From Dipylidium caninum (lineage: Eukaryota > Platyhelminthes > Cestoda > Cyclophyllidea > Dipylidiidae): a stretch of DNA of 64,000 nucleotides. The stretch spans positions 124,001-188,000 of the forward strand of contig QEYB01001456.1 of the NCBI GenBank assembly GCA_017562135.1. The letters run 5' to 3'. The notes below the pieces were generated by a model, which was not told the origin of the DNA, made no database searches, and saw nothing but the letters and a program-made list of their open reading frames with translations. Positions 32,241 through 44,324 of the stretch are shown piece by piece (within the stretch, counting starts at the first letter, position 1; every line of letters begins with the position of its first letter). The position numbers and the translations under genes are program-made.

Positions 32241-34809
32241 TTTACTTCGACGTTGGTGCGGCTATCTTCAATTGTCGTATCATCGTCTGCCGTTCATGAG
32301 ATGATGTCCCAATCCCCAACGGTAATTAGACATAAGTCTATCCCGAAATGTATTCGGCTTGGTCAAAGTCAAGACATTCGGATGCGAATGGGTGGCGAAC
32401 GAATAGCCTCACCTCCGCTCAACTCGCATTGCACTGGTGAGCGGCGGCCCCCACCAGTCGGAGCTCCACTGTGAAAAGGACAGACCAACCGGGCACACTG
32501 GGACTCCACCTGGTCCCTCGGCCGGGCAGGCGCTATCGTTGGTGCTTGGGCCGACTTGATGCATCACCTCTGCCGTTGGATGCTTCTCGAATATGCCCAC
32601 ATTCAAATTGGCAGTCGCGCATAACTTTCCTCGAAGATTAGAAATTCCGCATTCTTGTGCTTCTGAGGTGGCACGTCCCTGACATCCTGGAGACTTACCA
32701 CAGCCTAACGCCTTGTCGTTTTAAGTTGTTAGATTCATAATCAGTTTTGAAAAAAAAAGTCAGTTTGCCGTTGGAATTTATGGCGTTTATCCTGCCAATT
32801 CACTTAGGTTCTAAGTGCATGGGAATCAAAATATTTTCGTTTTCCACCATATTGCTCCTTTTGAATGTTGTTTCAATAAGCGGCATGGCATTAAGTAGGA
32901 AAAGCGGCTTGTAATCAAAATCTTCTTCGCTTGGCGGTAGGGTCGCAATGACCTCACCGTTAATCATAGTTAAGATCTCGGTCGAGGTTTGAAAATAGCC
33001 TCGGACACGACGACCACATTAGCGCTTGTTGCATATACGCGAGTGCTGTGCCACGCCCGACGTCCGCTTTCCAGCAGCGTCAGCTGGGAATGCCTAAATG
33101 AGATGGGGACGAAGGGTTGGCAGCTCCACGAAGGGCCCCAAATTCTGTGCAACTTCACGAACCATCTAACTGCTTGTGGGTTCGAACAAGCCGTCTTTCT
33201 TTCTCAAAATATCTGAGCGTGATTATATTTTACGCCCGCATTCTAGAAGTAGGACTCCTTGGCATCATACTCGTACAATGTGGCCATTAGTCTGCAATAA
33301 CTCTGATTATAATCCACCAGAGAGGATGACGGACACCAGGGCCTGCGAGCTCACATTATAATCCAACAACCTGAATATAAATTCATCATACAGTTGTCCT
33401 GCCTGCGGCCAGTCGCAAATCAGAATACTATCACTAGAGGAGGAGACCCACTTACTCAGCGTTGCTTATCTGAATGGAAAAATAAGAGAAGAGCCGTCAT
33501 GCTCTCACTCCATCGCCACCTTCCACTTCGTGAAACGTCCACTATCTTTCGCATTAACAGTAGGCTTTACGAAGAACAGGGAATTGAATAATTCCGAAAG
33601 ATAGACTTACCCAGACTTTTCAATGATGGACTTTCTTCGATTTACAGGTGTGCAGAAGTTCCGCGGTGTCACATTATGCGTTGTAATAAATTTGATGCAT
33701 CCGACCCTTCCCGCCTATTCGTAAACGTCCCACGAGTAACGCCGATGTCTGAGGCGACTTGGAGTTGGGCTGGAGGACGGAGACAGAAGGTGTAGAGATT
33801 GAAGAGTTAACGTGTGAAGATGCAGGTTAGGGATGCATTGCTGTTGTCTATTCCACATTACCGTAATTTGCCCTATATTTTCCAACCGTCTTTTCGAGCT
33901 CTTCGATGTGCTCGAGATTGTTTTCACTGAAGTCGAAAATAAGAAGCCGCCTGGACAGGTGCCGCAGCCTTATGTTAGCCGTGGCCCTGGTCACACGCAC
34001 CGTCTGGAGAACTGTGATAGAATTTTGCTTCGACTTCTTACCTGCCTGCCTCGTACTGACATCTAATAGTCCGAGTCTCCTTTCCTGGTTTGCTGAGGCT
34101 CATTATCCCATGTTCCGCCTAATCATTACGCCGCACAAACGCCCCCAATGGACAGGAAGGCTGGACGAATGTTCCTGACTACCAACACATCCTGTTGCAT
34201 TTTCCGTTTGCCCTATTTATAACAAATGCTACACGGTTCCTCAGTTCCTCTTATACCACTTTGCTATTGATGCCCTCCTGTTTAACACGAGTCCACAACT
34301 CCCTTCTAAACGTTTTAGGCGAAACGATATGTAACTAATTCTCCTTTGTTTTCGTGTTAAAGGGCCATTCACTCCACATCATCGCGGCCCATGAGGGCCG
34401 ACGTAGTCTCTTGGTCGTAGTTAGAGCGCCCTTCTCCTCCTCTGTCGGTACAAGAGCCTGCCTCTCATTACGACTTTGGGGAGGCTCGCAATTCAAACAC
34501 CTAAATTTATGAAATGAAATTTTTAGTATAGAGGGAGGGCTTAATCTATGTCATCTATTGAGGGGAGATATTTTTGGGGGCCTTTCAGCGTCGGGATGGA
34601 AGAGCGTTCTACTTTTGCGCCTTGCTGCACAGGGTTTGACTTAATTAACAGCGCCGATGCATTTTTATAGTGGATGAAGTTGAATTCTGCGGACGCATTC
34701 TTGACAGCCTAGCCAACGTGTAGCCGATTACGGCGACTGTCCCAAATTTTGATGGCTAAGAAATACCTCCTTCCAGTTCACATTCGCTGCAAAGAATGCA
34801 TCAACACCA

Positions 34810-36336
34810 ATGCCTAGGCTCTTAATCGCTCTCTCTGTTTTAGTAATTATACCTGCGATCTTGCAAACAGCAGCGGCATATCTGTGGGTCGGGCAGTGTA
34901 GGAAGCAGCTGAGCCGCCAGCCGCTGACCAGCTGCCGCGACGGCAAGTACAGCGCTCTGCCCAGCGTCTTGCGCGAGAAGAACGTCACAGACATGACGCG
35001 TACCCTATTTATCTACAGAATTTTGGCCTGTGTCGCATCGCTATCGGTGTTGGTTTGTTCGACTCTTCCCCAGTTAGTTCTCGTGGTGGCAAATCCTCCA
35101 AAAGACAGCAACGTTGACCACCTGTGGGGCTGGTGTCATACCTTTGTGTACATGGATCATGTGACCCGTTCTTTTGCTACTTACCTCATCGTTGTGCCTT
35201 ACGTTCTCTTCTTCTGGGACTTCCTCTTCAGTGAAGTGATTCCAAGGCGTCAACTGGTTATGAAGCGCATATTCCATGGCATTCTGGCATCATCGTTGCT
35301 CATGACGCTGGTTTCTTCGATGATGGCCGTGCCCCTCGTCGTATTTCGCTACGAACGCCTTTGGAACGGCACCCATGACGTATGTTTATCGAGCATCAAT
35401 GGTACCACGAACTTTCTCGTTTTCGACTTTGCCGTCACGCGAGTGGCGCCAGCAGTCATAATTGTTGGAGTGACGTCGGCTTTTCTTATTTGGCTTCCGC
35501 GACATCACTACGGTGTTTTCTACGAACCCCTGATATTCCTCTTCTTGATGGCCCCAGTCGTCTTCCTCGAGGCCACAATCTATATAGCCTGTTATAGGGG
35601 TGTTGTTCATCGCCTCATCAACGAACACTTTGCCAACGCTCTTCTCATATTTTACGCTTTCTATCACCTCTCATTTAGCAGCACCTTTGTTTTGGCAACC
35701 CTGCGGTCAGTTATCACTGAAATCCGGCATGAAAGAAAGACTAGGAAGCACTTTTTGCTTGGGGAGGAACCGAGAGAGGATGAGCAAAAAAATGATCGTC
35801 GAAGTAACGTCATGCTCGGGCTGCAACGCCAATTTTCTGTCGTCTTCCGGTGGCGCTCTGAATGTGCAGAAGATGAGTTACATTTGGAGGAAACTATTAA
35901 GGATAAGAAGCCAGTAACAGAGCCCGAGGCCCCTCCTATTGTGGGAGAGATAAATGATAGCGATTCAGTGGAAAAACAGCAACCAGATGACGTCACAATG
36001 CATTATTCGATCCTTCAGCGGTCTGCCACTTACAAGAAAGCTACTTCACCGCATTCGAGTACGAGTCATATGTCTTATAACAAAGTCATCTCGACTCCGG
36101 CACTTTCTGCGAACGATAGCGCAAAGAGGACTGTTAATGCGGAACCTGACTCCACGCAGAGCGGTCAGCATGATGACAGGCCACCTTCAGTCACTCCTAG
36201 GCCACAAAGTCGTATTGATGTAGTCGGTCGTGGAAGTGACAGCTTACGAAGCTCCTGCAGTCCAGCGGAACATGCTGTTTTGCCGACCATCGCATCACCA
36301 CGCAATTCTCAAAGGTCCCCGCGATTCCACTTGTGA
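34810..36336 (+). CDS. Orphan seven-transmembrane receptor, GPCR-like
   Basis: A 508-residue open frame begins at ATG 34810. An acceptor (CCTTCCAG) at 34776 with open frame from there means a 5' exon could exist. Seven hydrophobic segments lie at about residues 4-26, 66-94, 107-138, 153-179, 200-229, 238-261 and 272-298. Cys109 at the start of TM3 follows a Trp-rich loop, and Cys192 lies in the second extracellular loop between two N-glycosylation sequons (N186, N197). This is the rhodopsin-class disulfide layout. The DRY, CWxP and NPxxY motifs are absent. Intracellular loop 1 is long (about 40 residues) and loop 3 very short. The C-tail of about 200 residues is Ser-rich and charged. It is homologous in TM6-TM7 to the minus-strand receptor at 39898-42510. 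Flatworm-restricted rhodopsin-like orphan families exist and may include it. The ligand is unknown. Confidence 0.75.
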   Translation: MPRLLIALSVLVIIPAILQTAAAYLWVGQCRKQLSRQPLTSCRDGKYSALPSVLREKNVTDMTRTLFIYRILACVASLSVLVCSTLPQLVLVVANPPKDSNVDHLWGWCHTFVYMDHVTRSFATYLIVVPYVLFFWDFLFSEVIPRRQLVMKRIFHGILASSLLMTLVSSMMAVPLVVFRYERLWNGTHDVCLSSINGTTNFLVFDFAVTRVAPAVIIVGVTSAFLIWLPRHHYGVFYEPLIFLFLMAPVVFLEATIYIACYRGVVHRLINEHFANALLIFYAFYHLSFSSTFVLATLRSVITEIRHERKTRKHFLLGEEPREDEQKNDRRSNVMLGLQRQFSVVFRWRSECAEDELHLEETIKDKKPVTEPEAPPIVGEINDSDSVEKQQPDDVTMHYSILQRSATYKKATSPHSSTSHMSYNKVISTPALSANDSAKRTVNAEPDSTQSGQHDDRPPSVTPRPQSRIDVVGRGSDSLRSSCSPAEHAVLPTIASPRNSQRSPRFHL

Positions 36337-39300
36337 AATCTTCTTTCCAGTTCCAGTGAATTTAACATTTTAAGTAGTCAAGACCATATTCCGCCATATC
36401 TTCTTTCCAACAGTGCGCAGGAAGATCGAAATATCGCAAGTTTGTAATAACCTGCAAACGAATGGCGACTGTTCATAAAGCATAATTTGGTGTGCGAATG
36501 AATACCCTTGAAATTCTTGCCTTGGTGAGGAAGTTCCATGAAAATCCGTCTGTTAAACTTGGAGATTAACAATTAGTGAATTAAAGATTAAACACCAGCT
36601 TCCCAATTTCTCTTCGTAATTGTTCTGACGCAGACCCTATCATAGGAATTGGTGGTTGTTGCCACGGGTTCTGCGCCTTAGCCGCTGAGAGGGACGGGGA
36701 ACAGGGTTGTGGACTGATTGGGCGGTCATGTTAACTGCGAGGGCAGCCAGACCTCATGTTTCCGAGTTTACGAGTCAGTTGTCACATCTCAGGTCTCATC
36801 AGCGGTACTGACAAACACGGGGAATGGCGCGTACTTCTTCAGGGCTTTACCACACAGACGGTGCGAGTGAGGAGTCGAAGCCCTGGTATTTAGAAGGTCA
36901 TATTTCACGGGTTCGGGAAAATCACTGAAAGTAGGAAGCCGCCCTTTTACCTTGTAATGAAATTCCTCCTCCATTTGTCAGCGCTCAGCAATTTGGTTGG
37001 TGCAAAGTAGTTTGTAAGCCACACAATGTTGACTGTGGAAGGAGGGGAGCTAGCCACTAAATTTAGGAAAGCTCGGGAAATGTTCAAATGTTGTCCTTTT
37101 GAGTATGGAACGCGAACAGCCCTCCGCAGGGAACATTAATTATGCTCGACGGTGGCATCTTGGGGCGCTACTGATCGCACTAGTTTGCGTAGGTTCGTCA
37201 AAATTGACCGTTGAATATTACCCGCCCTATATGCCCTAAGTTACCCTTTATGCATTTATTATCTTTCCTCATCCATAACCTCTCAAGTGGTTATCGTGAC
37301 TCCTACTGATTGCCGCGACAGGCCTCTGAGTGTGTGTGCACATCCCTTTGGGCGGACGCATCTTCTCGTCTCCCCGTGTACTCCCCCCTCCATTATATTC
37401 CCAGTGCTAGTAAACTCTTGTCCAACGCCTAGTACTCGTCTCTGTGCTGCCAAGAGCACACGTCGTGGTCAGCGCATATCCCGCGAATTGGGTGTGAGAA
37501 GTATGGTCCACGTTGGTCGACATGTACGGAAAGTCAGCTGGCATAAGTGGAAAGAGAAAGGCAGTTGCGCATGTAAGGCAGCGGTCTTCCATGGTTGGTA
37601 CCTGCGTCACGTAAACGCAACAGTTCCCTGGGAGCCGGGCAAAGGAGGCATGAAATTGTGAACACTTCCTCCCTTCACTTCACCTGCCCTTATGCAGCAG
37701 TGGGAAATAGTGAAAAAAGCTGACCTTAAATAAAGACCATGTATGGGCGGTTTGGGAGGCAGTTAAATTACCAGCGTCAACGTATTTCACGATATTATGA
37801 AGGCTATTCTTCACCAACAGTTGTGCCTTTGCTAATAGCGCTTCTCCTAGCGCAAATAATGGTAACTGCATCACTCTGACATACGAAAGTAGCAAGGGGT
37901 AAGCTATTTTCTGAACTATCATCAAACCCATTGAAATTAGGAACCTCGTTCCCGAACAGAAGTCCTTCCCTAGCCGCATGGCCGGTTTCTGAAGAGTGAA
38001 TATAGTAAAGGGAGACATTGGCGTCCTTGTTCGAAGTCCGCCCCCCTCTAATATTCTGAGTATCGCGTATACAGACAATGTGTCTGCCTATGGCAGTTAT
38101 CCATGCCTGTCCACGGATCGTCGAGGCTACCACGTAAAAATGGTCATATATCAAGCCAAAGTGGAGGGGGTTTTCATCAGTGAGAAAGTACTTCCTTCAA
38201 CTAATAGCAGAAATACCACCCAGAAGTTCTTATGCTTCACGTTAAAGACCATTAATTTCTCTAGGAAACCAATGCGGATTCCTATGTAATCTATAAGGAT
38301 TTTGGGTCAGAAGGGTCTGAAAGAATGGGCTAAAATTATTTAAAGAGAATATTATCGCCGAGGTAAGGGCATATTCGGCTGTCCGCCACACGTGTCTTTT
38401 TTACCCCCCTATTTTCTTAGCAGTCTGCTGTTCTCTGAGTTTTGTGTGTACAACCTTAAAGGCGTGATAATGCAGTTAAATGGCGCAGTTGCATCCCACT
38501 GCCGCTGCTGGTTGTAAGTGCATCTCAGTCGGGCATAATTTTGCACCAGCTTCTTCTTCTGGGCCGAGGCCAAATCCGTAGCCACCCCAAAAGCCTACAC
38601 CCGGATGGGTTGTGCTTTGGAATAAGGACTTTGTAAAAGTTACCTTATTGCCACGAATGCACTGTGAACCAGGGGATGGCGTTCAGGTAGAATTAAAATT
38701 CCTTTTAGTCTGTTCGTTCTCCTACAGGCGTTCCAATTAACATTACAACTCCTTTCAGCGCAACTGTTGTCTTCCCATCATATGCCATGTGCAGACGTTC
38801 CACACGGTCTGCAGACTTTAGATGGTAAATTCAGATTAAATTAATGCAGTCTTCGTTAGTACTATTTGAAAATTTTCATCCTGACCGCACGCATACTGCT
38901 GTTATTGCAACCATGTGGATCACTGGTTTCGGCCACGATAACTAGTGTTCATGGTACATCGGTGCTGTAATGTGTGCGCATAGTTTCAGACTTAACTGCT
39001 ATACTTCATCGGCAGCACATTACGAAGACCACGCTTCATAACCCATCTCTCGCGTCTCCGCTTGTCCTATCCCAAGCGATTGGCGTATTTCTCCACACAC
39101 TGGCATTGGATGAACGAGGGTGCTCTTCGCCTCAGTGTAGGGGTCCACCTTTAATTCAGAAAATTTGCATCACCACCATACATCCCCAATCGAGAGGCTA
39201 CTTTCCAAACAATGCGGATGATGCTCTCATGAAAAGTAATCGCCTCGAAAAAATAACCCCTTTTCCTTAAGCGGTGGTCGAAGCAGTAAGGGAAATGTAG

Positions 39301-39897
39301 GGCAAAATTAATAATAGGCAAAGGAGGAACGCAACCAAGCTACTTTTTTCTAGAATATATTTACCCTACCCACTGTAGTAAGTAAGCGAGCTTAATGGTA
39401 ATGGAATTTTCTGCAGAGACGGGCATGCCAATCAATTTTATAAATTTTGACTGCGTTATCTCAGTTTAGTGGAAGAAGCTCGGCGCATTCCAGTGCCAAG
39501 CGACCCGTAAACCAGTTGAGCCACTTGGGAGGGACAGCAGCAACCCATCCGACGACGTTAACAAAACAATGATTGTGAGAAGTAAACAGGTAGGTTAATG
39601 GTCAAACTCTGCCAAGAGTTGATTCAGCCAGTGAACGAATGGAGGATTCAGGGAATACCCATAACTGGCGTAAAAGTGAGGCGAATTATACTGCAATATT
39701 AGTGAAGGTGTCATATACACAGTCAAGTTTGGTAAACTGTGAGATCGGTTAACATTTAATAGCGGTATGCCTTTTGATCGTTTTACTCCTACGTTTCGTT
39801 CAAAAGTTTCCAAACGAGGCGAGCAAATGGAATATTTGCTATATGGAGCAAGTGGTCACCCTTGGGCGGGAGAATTCGCAACCCCTTTTCCATCTAG
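36337..39897. other. Convergent spacer between the two receptor genes, no exon recognised
   Basis: This 3.5 kb lies between the 3' ends of the two receptors, so it contains both 3' UTRs. A variant poly(A) signal (ATTAAA) at 36580-36585 could serve the plus-strand gene. Open frames here, such as 37287-37661, have no recognised domain. Confidence 0.45.
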
Positions 39898-42510
39898 CTA
39901 GACTGCTTCGCTTTCCGGAGGCATAATCTGGATTTCAGTGCCTTGACCGAAGGGATCCTTTGGAACTGGCTCGTCTCGCTCCTCCCACTCGTCCTTTTTG
40001 TCCTCCTTCCTGGGCTGGGCTGAGGTATACTTGTTTCTTGGTGTCACCATGGCGATTATGCAATTTCGCAAACTAGGGTGGCGATTAAGGCACTTTTCCG
40101 AGCAGCATATGCAGTTGCATCCTGTGGTATACACCGTTGTTTTGAGCACAAACTGAGCATGGTAGGCGGTCAGCGCAATTATGATTCCGGTGCCGTACAT
40201 CTCAGTTTCCACCTCCCGACTGAGCGATATTCTATAGGCCATCGCGGTGGCCATGAGAAAGAGCATTGGTATGTTGAGAACAACAAAATTCACGTAGTAG
40301 CACCGAAGACGAAAACGCATTTTGGGGCCACCGTTGAGTTGCGTCTTTGCAAGCACACCGTGGTAAAAAGCCGCAGTAATAGCAATCATGGGAACGAGTA
40401 CGATGAAGATAAAATCATAATAGAAATAGGCCGTGGTTATTTTGCTTTCGTATTGGTAAATGTCGAAGCCAAAAATAGAAGGCAATGTGACGAAGAACGA
40501 AAGAACGTAGATCACTCCAGGTAGCGCATGTTTGCATATGTACACAAACTCCCGACTTGGTGGCTTAACGATATTCTCATCCTCCTTTTCCTTTTTCTCA
40601 CTAGGAGTAAAAAACTGAAAAGCCGACAACTGCCCATGTCCGGGAAACAATATCTCCTGACTTGAAAATAAGTGAGAGAATGTTAACGAATGGATGTCAG
40701 GTGAGTTTGATCCCTGCCGCTCGAAAATTGCAGAAATGGCTGCATCATCTGGCGATAGGTGCTGACCGAAGCCTCCTTCAGCACCTAACAAAGGCATCAT
40801 TGGTCGATTTTGGGCGGTGCCTCTGAAGCTGGTGCTGCGTGAAACTTGATGTGAACCACCCGAGGGGACGTGAAGAGGGGTGTTGGCCAGTTTTGAAGGC
40901 GGGCCACCACCGGATCCGAGGAAGTTTCCGTAATGTATCCCCTTAGGTGAGGCGGTCTCCTCGGGGCCAACATTCATGAGATGACCGAGGTTGACGCGAG
41001 GAAGTACGTCTGATCCGTCCACACCAGATAACCCGGGTCGTGCTGTTCCCCCGATACCAATCTGACCTGGTCCACCTATCCCATCGATGGCAGCAGTGGA
41101 CATCGATGGACTCCGATTACCCGTCTTCATGATGGCCTGGAAATACTGCATTGGCAATCCTGACTGGAGAAATTGCGCATAATAATACATGCATTCAGGC
41201 GAGTTTTGAAACATTCTTCTAAATTTGTCGTCCTTTTCGGGGGCAAATTTGTCCCTTAACACTTCTATTATATGTTCTTTGGTCCAGACTGCGCGGAAGG
41301 CATTGAATCGGAGGTAGTTTCGCCACAACCAACGAATGATGGGCGTGCGGTAGGCCCAGTATATCATATGGTAGACAGCGGCGGTCCGAGCGAAGAGGTC
41401 GAAGAACTGGCGTGCTTGCATGCAGCCTACCTCACTGATAAATTGGGCGTAGCGCAGAGGGTAGGGGAAGAAGAGGGGCCTCGCAATTGTCGTAAAGATG
41501 GTGGGTGAAGTAGAACAAAGAAGCACAAATATTTCGGGGCGTTGGGGAAAACTGACACCTGCTTTCCGAACATCAATCAGGTTCATGAATCCCCATGTTT
41601 TAATATTTTCTGAAAAAAAAAGCATATAAATATAGATAAAGTCAAAAATTTCCTTTTCGAATACGGTATACCTTCTTCAAGTAATATTTTCCAAATAATT
41701 TTCACTTAACCGCTATGGCACACAGGAACGAATGGAAAAGCTATGATTCATATAAATTACTCTTATCCGCTTGGATAAAAATGTGCACGAACAAAGGTAC
41801 CATTATAAATTTTTACACGTATAGTTCAAGGTTGATTTGTCGCTCTCTCTCTTGTAAATAGATGAAATAAGGACAGGCGAGAATAGGGAACGGATGTCAC
41901 CTCTCTTCTTCACTGTTAGAAACAATCTCCTTCCGTAAAACGGAGTAGAGTATTTAGAAATAAAGTGCTTTATGAGGAATATGTGGTGGAGGGCTTATAA
42001 CATACTTATAACAGCGAAGAAAATCATAGTGAGTAGAAATGTGGTGGCGATAAGCGAGATAACCCAATTGCCAGTACAAACATATCGCTGGAACTCGGGT
42101 TCGCTCTCATCCACGTCAACCACACAAGGGTGTTGAGGAGGCACTGTTCGCAACTGTGGAGTCCCCGACGTGGTCGCGTTGATGTGCTCCTCACCAGCTG
42201 TAGAGATGGTGGGTGCCTCCGTTGTTGGAACCTCACTTGAGGAGACAACTCGAGTTGAAAGATGTGATTGCCCCTCTTCTTTAATAATCCCTTCAAAGAG
42301 TTCCTCTCCTTTCACTGATGCCAAGGCAACTTTGGAGGTAGTAGTAGCGTCGATTTTTGTTTCATGCGCGGAAATGGTTGTGGGTTTTACGAAGGCAATT
42401 TTGCTAACATCAGGTTGTGGTCTCATCTCAGCCATGTCACTGGTGCCAAGTACCGGTGGGGTGGTTAGCATTAATAAAGCGAGGACTAGTCGTGCCAATT
42501 CGCTGGTCAT
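39898..42510 (-). CDS. Orphan seven-transmembrane receptor with very long second intracellular loop
   Basis: Two exons: 42510-42006 and 41609-39898. The donor GTATGT and acceptor TTTTTTTTCAG join in phase to give 738 residues. Exon 1 encodes a signal peptide (LVLALLMLTTPPVLG), a Ser/Thr-rich ectodomain with one NAT glycosylation sequon, Cys residues near HPCVVDVD and RYVCTGNW, and TM1 (WVISLIATTFLLTMIFFAVI). Exon 2 encodes TM2 (about 194-216), TM3 (about 229-256, Cys at EVGC), a loop of about 255 residues, TM4 (about 523-545), TM5 (about 562-586), TM6 (about 600-622), TM7 (about 632-656) and a charged tail. The loop contains a Gly-rich part (IGGPGQIGIGGTARPG). A DRY-like position reads AYR. 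The second extracellular loop has no Cys. TM6 and TM7 share P..FL.AT and YH..F with the plus-strand receptor. Confidence 0.75.
42006..42510 (-). CDS. Receptor exon 1: signal peptide, Ser/Thr-rich ectodomain and TM1
   Basis: It starts at ATG 42510 with MTSELARLVLALLMLTTPP. Repeated Thr/Ser clusters (STRVVSSSEVPTTEAPT) suggest O-glycosylation. It ends after FFAVI in TM1 at a phase-1 GTATGT donor. The 396-base intron that follows is very AT-rich. Without this exon the second exon would lack TM1, so the two are joined with good confidence. Confidence 0.75.
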
Positions 42511-44324
42511 TCTGCCTTAAGTTCGCTAATATGAACGGAGGGACAAGAGGAACGGACTGGGCGAGAGGCTGGTTATGGGGTGCAACTGCAGACCTGCGAT
42601 AAGGTTAGCTATGACGCCTCGGCCCCATCGACCGGCCATTGAAGGAAGAGGCAGCCAATCGTCTGTGGACATTCGCACACGCCGTAATGCAAGTCGTCAG
42701 GCGGACGCGTGCGTTCGGATCCGCGTAACTTCGCCCATTTCAGGAGATTCCTCACTAGAAGAGAATAATGTTTAAACATTAGCAAATGCTTTATGTTCCA
42801 CATTCATTCTGCGTTTTCATTTGTCAAGAAATTACAGGCGGAATACTAAAAATGGCAACGATTTGTTGCATCATCGCATAATCGATTTTTTAAAAATTTT
42901 CGACGTAACCATCTAATGTCAGAAATATTAAAACATATTTCTCTCCGTCGTAATAGTTGAGAAGTCAAAATACCTAGTTAAATATTGTCATACTATTGCC
43001 ATCACTCTCCTTAAATGGCCTTAGAGTTAAGGTCAGATCCACTTTGTGTCTCTACCCCCCATTAATCATACATTTAATTCGTGTTTCCTGGATTAAAATA
43101 GATGAGACAATATGACACCGGGAATTTGTGTTGGAAATCAAACACTATTCATATAATAACAGTAAGACGTCTATCTTTTTTCAAGTAGTGGAAAACAATT
43201 ATATGGGCACCTATTGGAATGCCAAAAATTTAAACCTTAACAGAATCGAGTTTACTACCAGGAGCAAGAGGGTTCGGTGCGGTAGGGGCAAGAGGCAAAG
43301 CTATGTGCACTTAACATTACAATGTTATTTGAAATTGGGGATTCATGTATTTTGAAGATCTCAGGTACCTTAATCGTCTACTTGGATTGTGAATTTCCAG
43401 AGATGATGATTTTTCCAAGTGTGACCAGCAAGAAAAGAATTGTGTCCAAGTATGTCGGCTGAGATACGAATCATGGTCAACCTGCGTAAGTTTGCTTGGC
43501 TTCGTTTAAAAACTACTTTGGAGAAAGTTAATTTGAATATTGTCGCACGAAAGGAACTAGCTAGGACCACCGACTGCACTATTTGCAAACGAGATTTAAT
43601 TGCCAATAAACCATTTTTGTTCCCACTATGACATAGCGACATTGTCGTTTTCAGCTTCTTGTAGGGTTTAACGTGTGAATTGGCAGTAAAATAATAATAA
43701 AATAAATGAAGATACTCAAGTTAACCATCCGATCGTAAGATGACAGACTAATAAAGATGAGAATCTTATACGCTCGTTTATCAGAGACCAATGGGCCAAA
43801 TAAGAGTAAAAGCCAATGTGTTGCAAATAGTGGCGAAGTACGTTTCCCTAAAATGTCAGCAGCAAGCCGGCCATGTCGCGGCCGATTAAATCATAAGACT
43901 CAATAAAAGACTATAACCAAACGTGCTTTATTTAATGGCGAGATAAAGTGCTAACATAACCTATTAACGTTTGCTTTCACATACTTTAAAGTACACTGGG
44001 CTATAGCATTAAAGAAATGGGGAACAATTAGTCCGTCGGTGCAAAAAATTAAACAATATAAAACGGACTGTGCAATATTTAATTAATAGATTAATTCATT
44101 GTTACAGTCGCATTTGCCCTATAACGATCTCTACTTTTGTCGTTGTATCTACCACTAAATTTCGTTTAAGTGACCACTTTCGATCTCCACCTAAATGGTC
44201 ATACAGCGTCATGTGTTCCCTTGATATTCGACCAAAAGTTCTTTGTTCTCGAAAAGCAATTAAATCACCAAAGGCCTTGGCTAGGTTTACTAATGCATAT
44301 TATTAACTTTATAGCGGTTTTCAG
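42511..44324. other. Divergent spacer between the minus-strand receptor and WDR11
   Basis: Short open frames only. The WDR11 N-terminal residues before VAFAHDS are not accounted for, so its first exon should lie here or overlap. Candidates (for example the ATG at 43457) do not resemble the family and are not claimed. Confidence 0.45.

Larger units (their letters stand above)
30576..34752. other. Mostly non-coding stretch before the plus-strand receptor
   Basis: Apart from the weak exon-like segment near 30.9 kb and the RT-like motif at 32.1 kb, I see no supported exon. A hydrophobic frame at 33906-34178 (LMLAVALVTRTVWRTVIEF) is noted but has no good splice sites. Confidence 0.4.

Noticed and set aside
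33906..34178. A hydrophobic frame (LMLAVALVTRTVWRTVIEF) as a 5' exon of the plus-strand receptor
   Set aside because: No acceptor or donor of matching phase was found, and the receptor already has seven helices from its own exon.
40078..40524. A 148-codon plus-strand frame
   Set aside because: It is the antisense shadow of the minus-strand receptor TM region, and the minus-strand reading has clear membrane helices.
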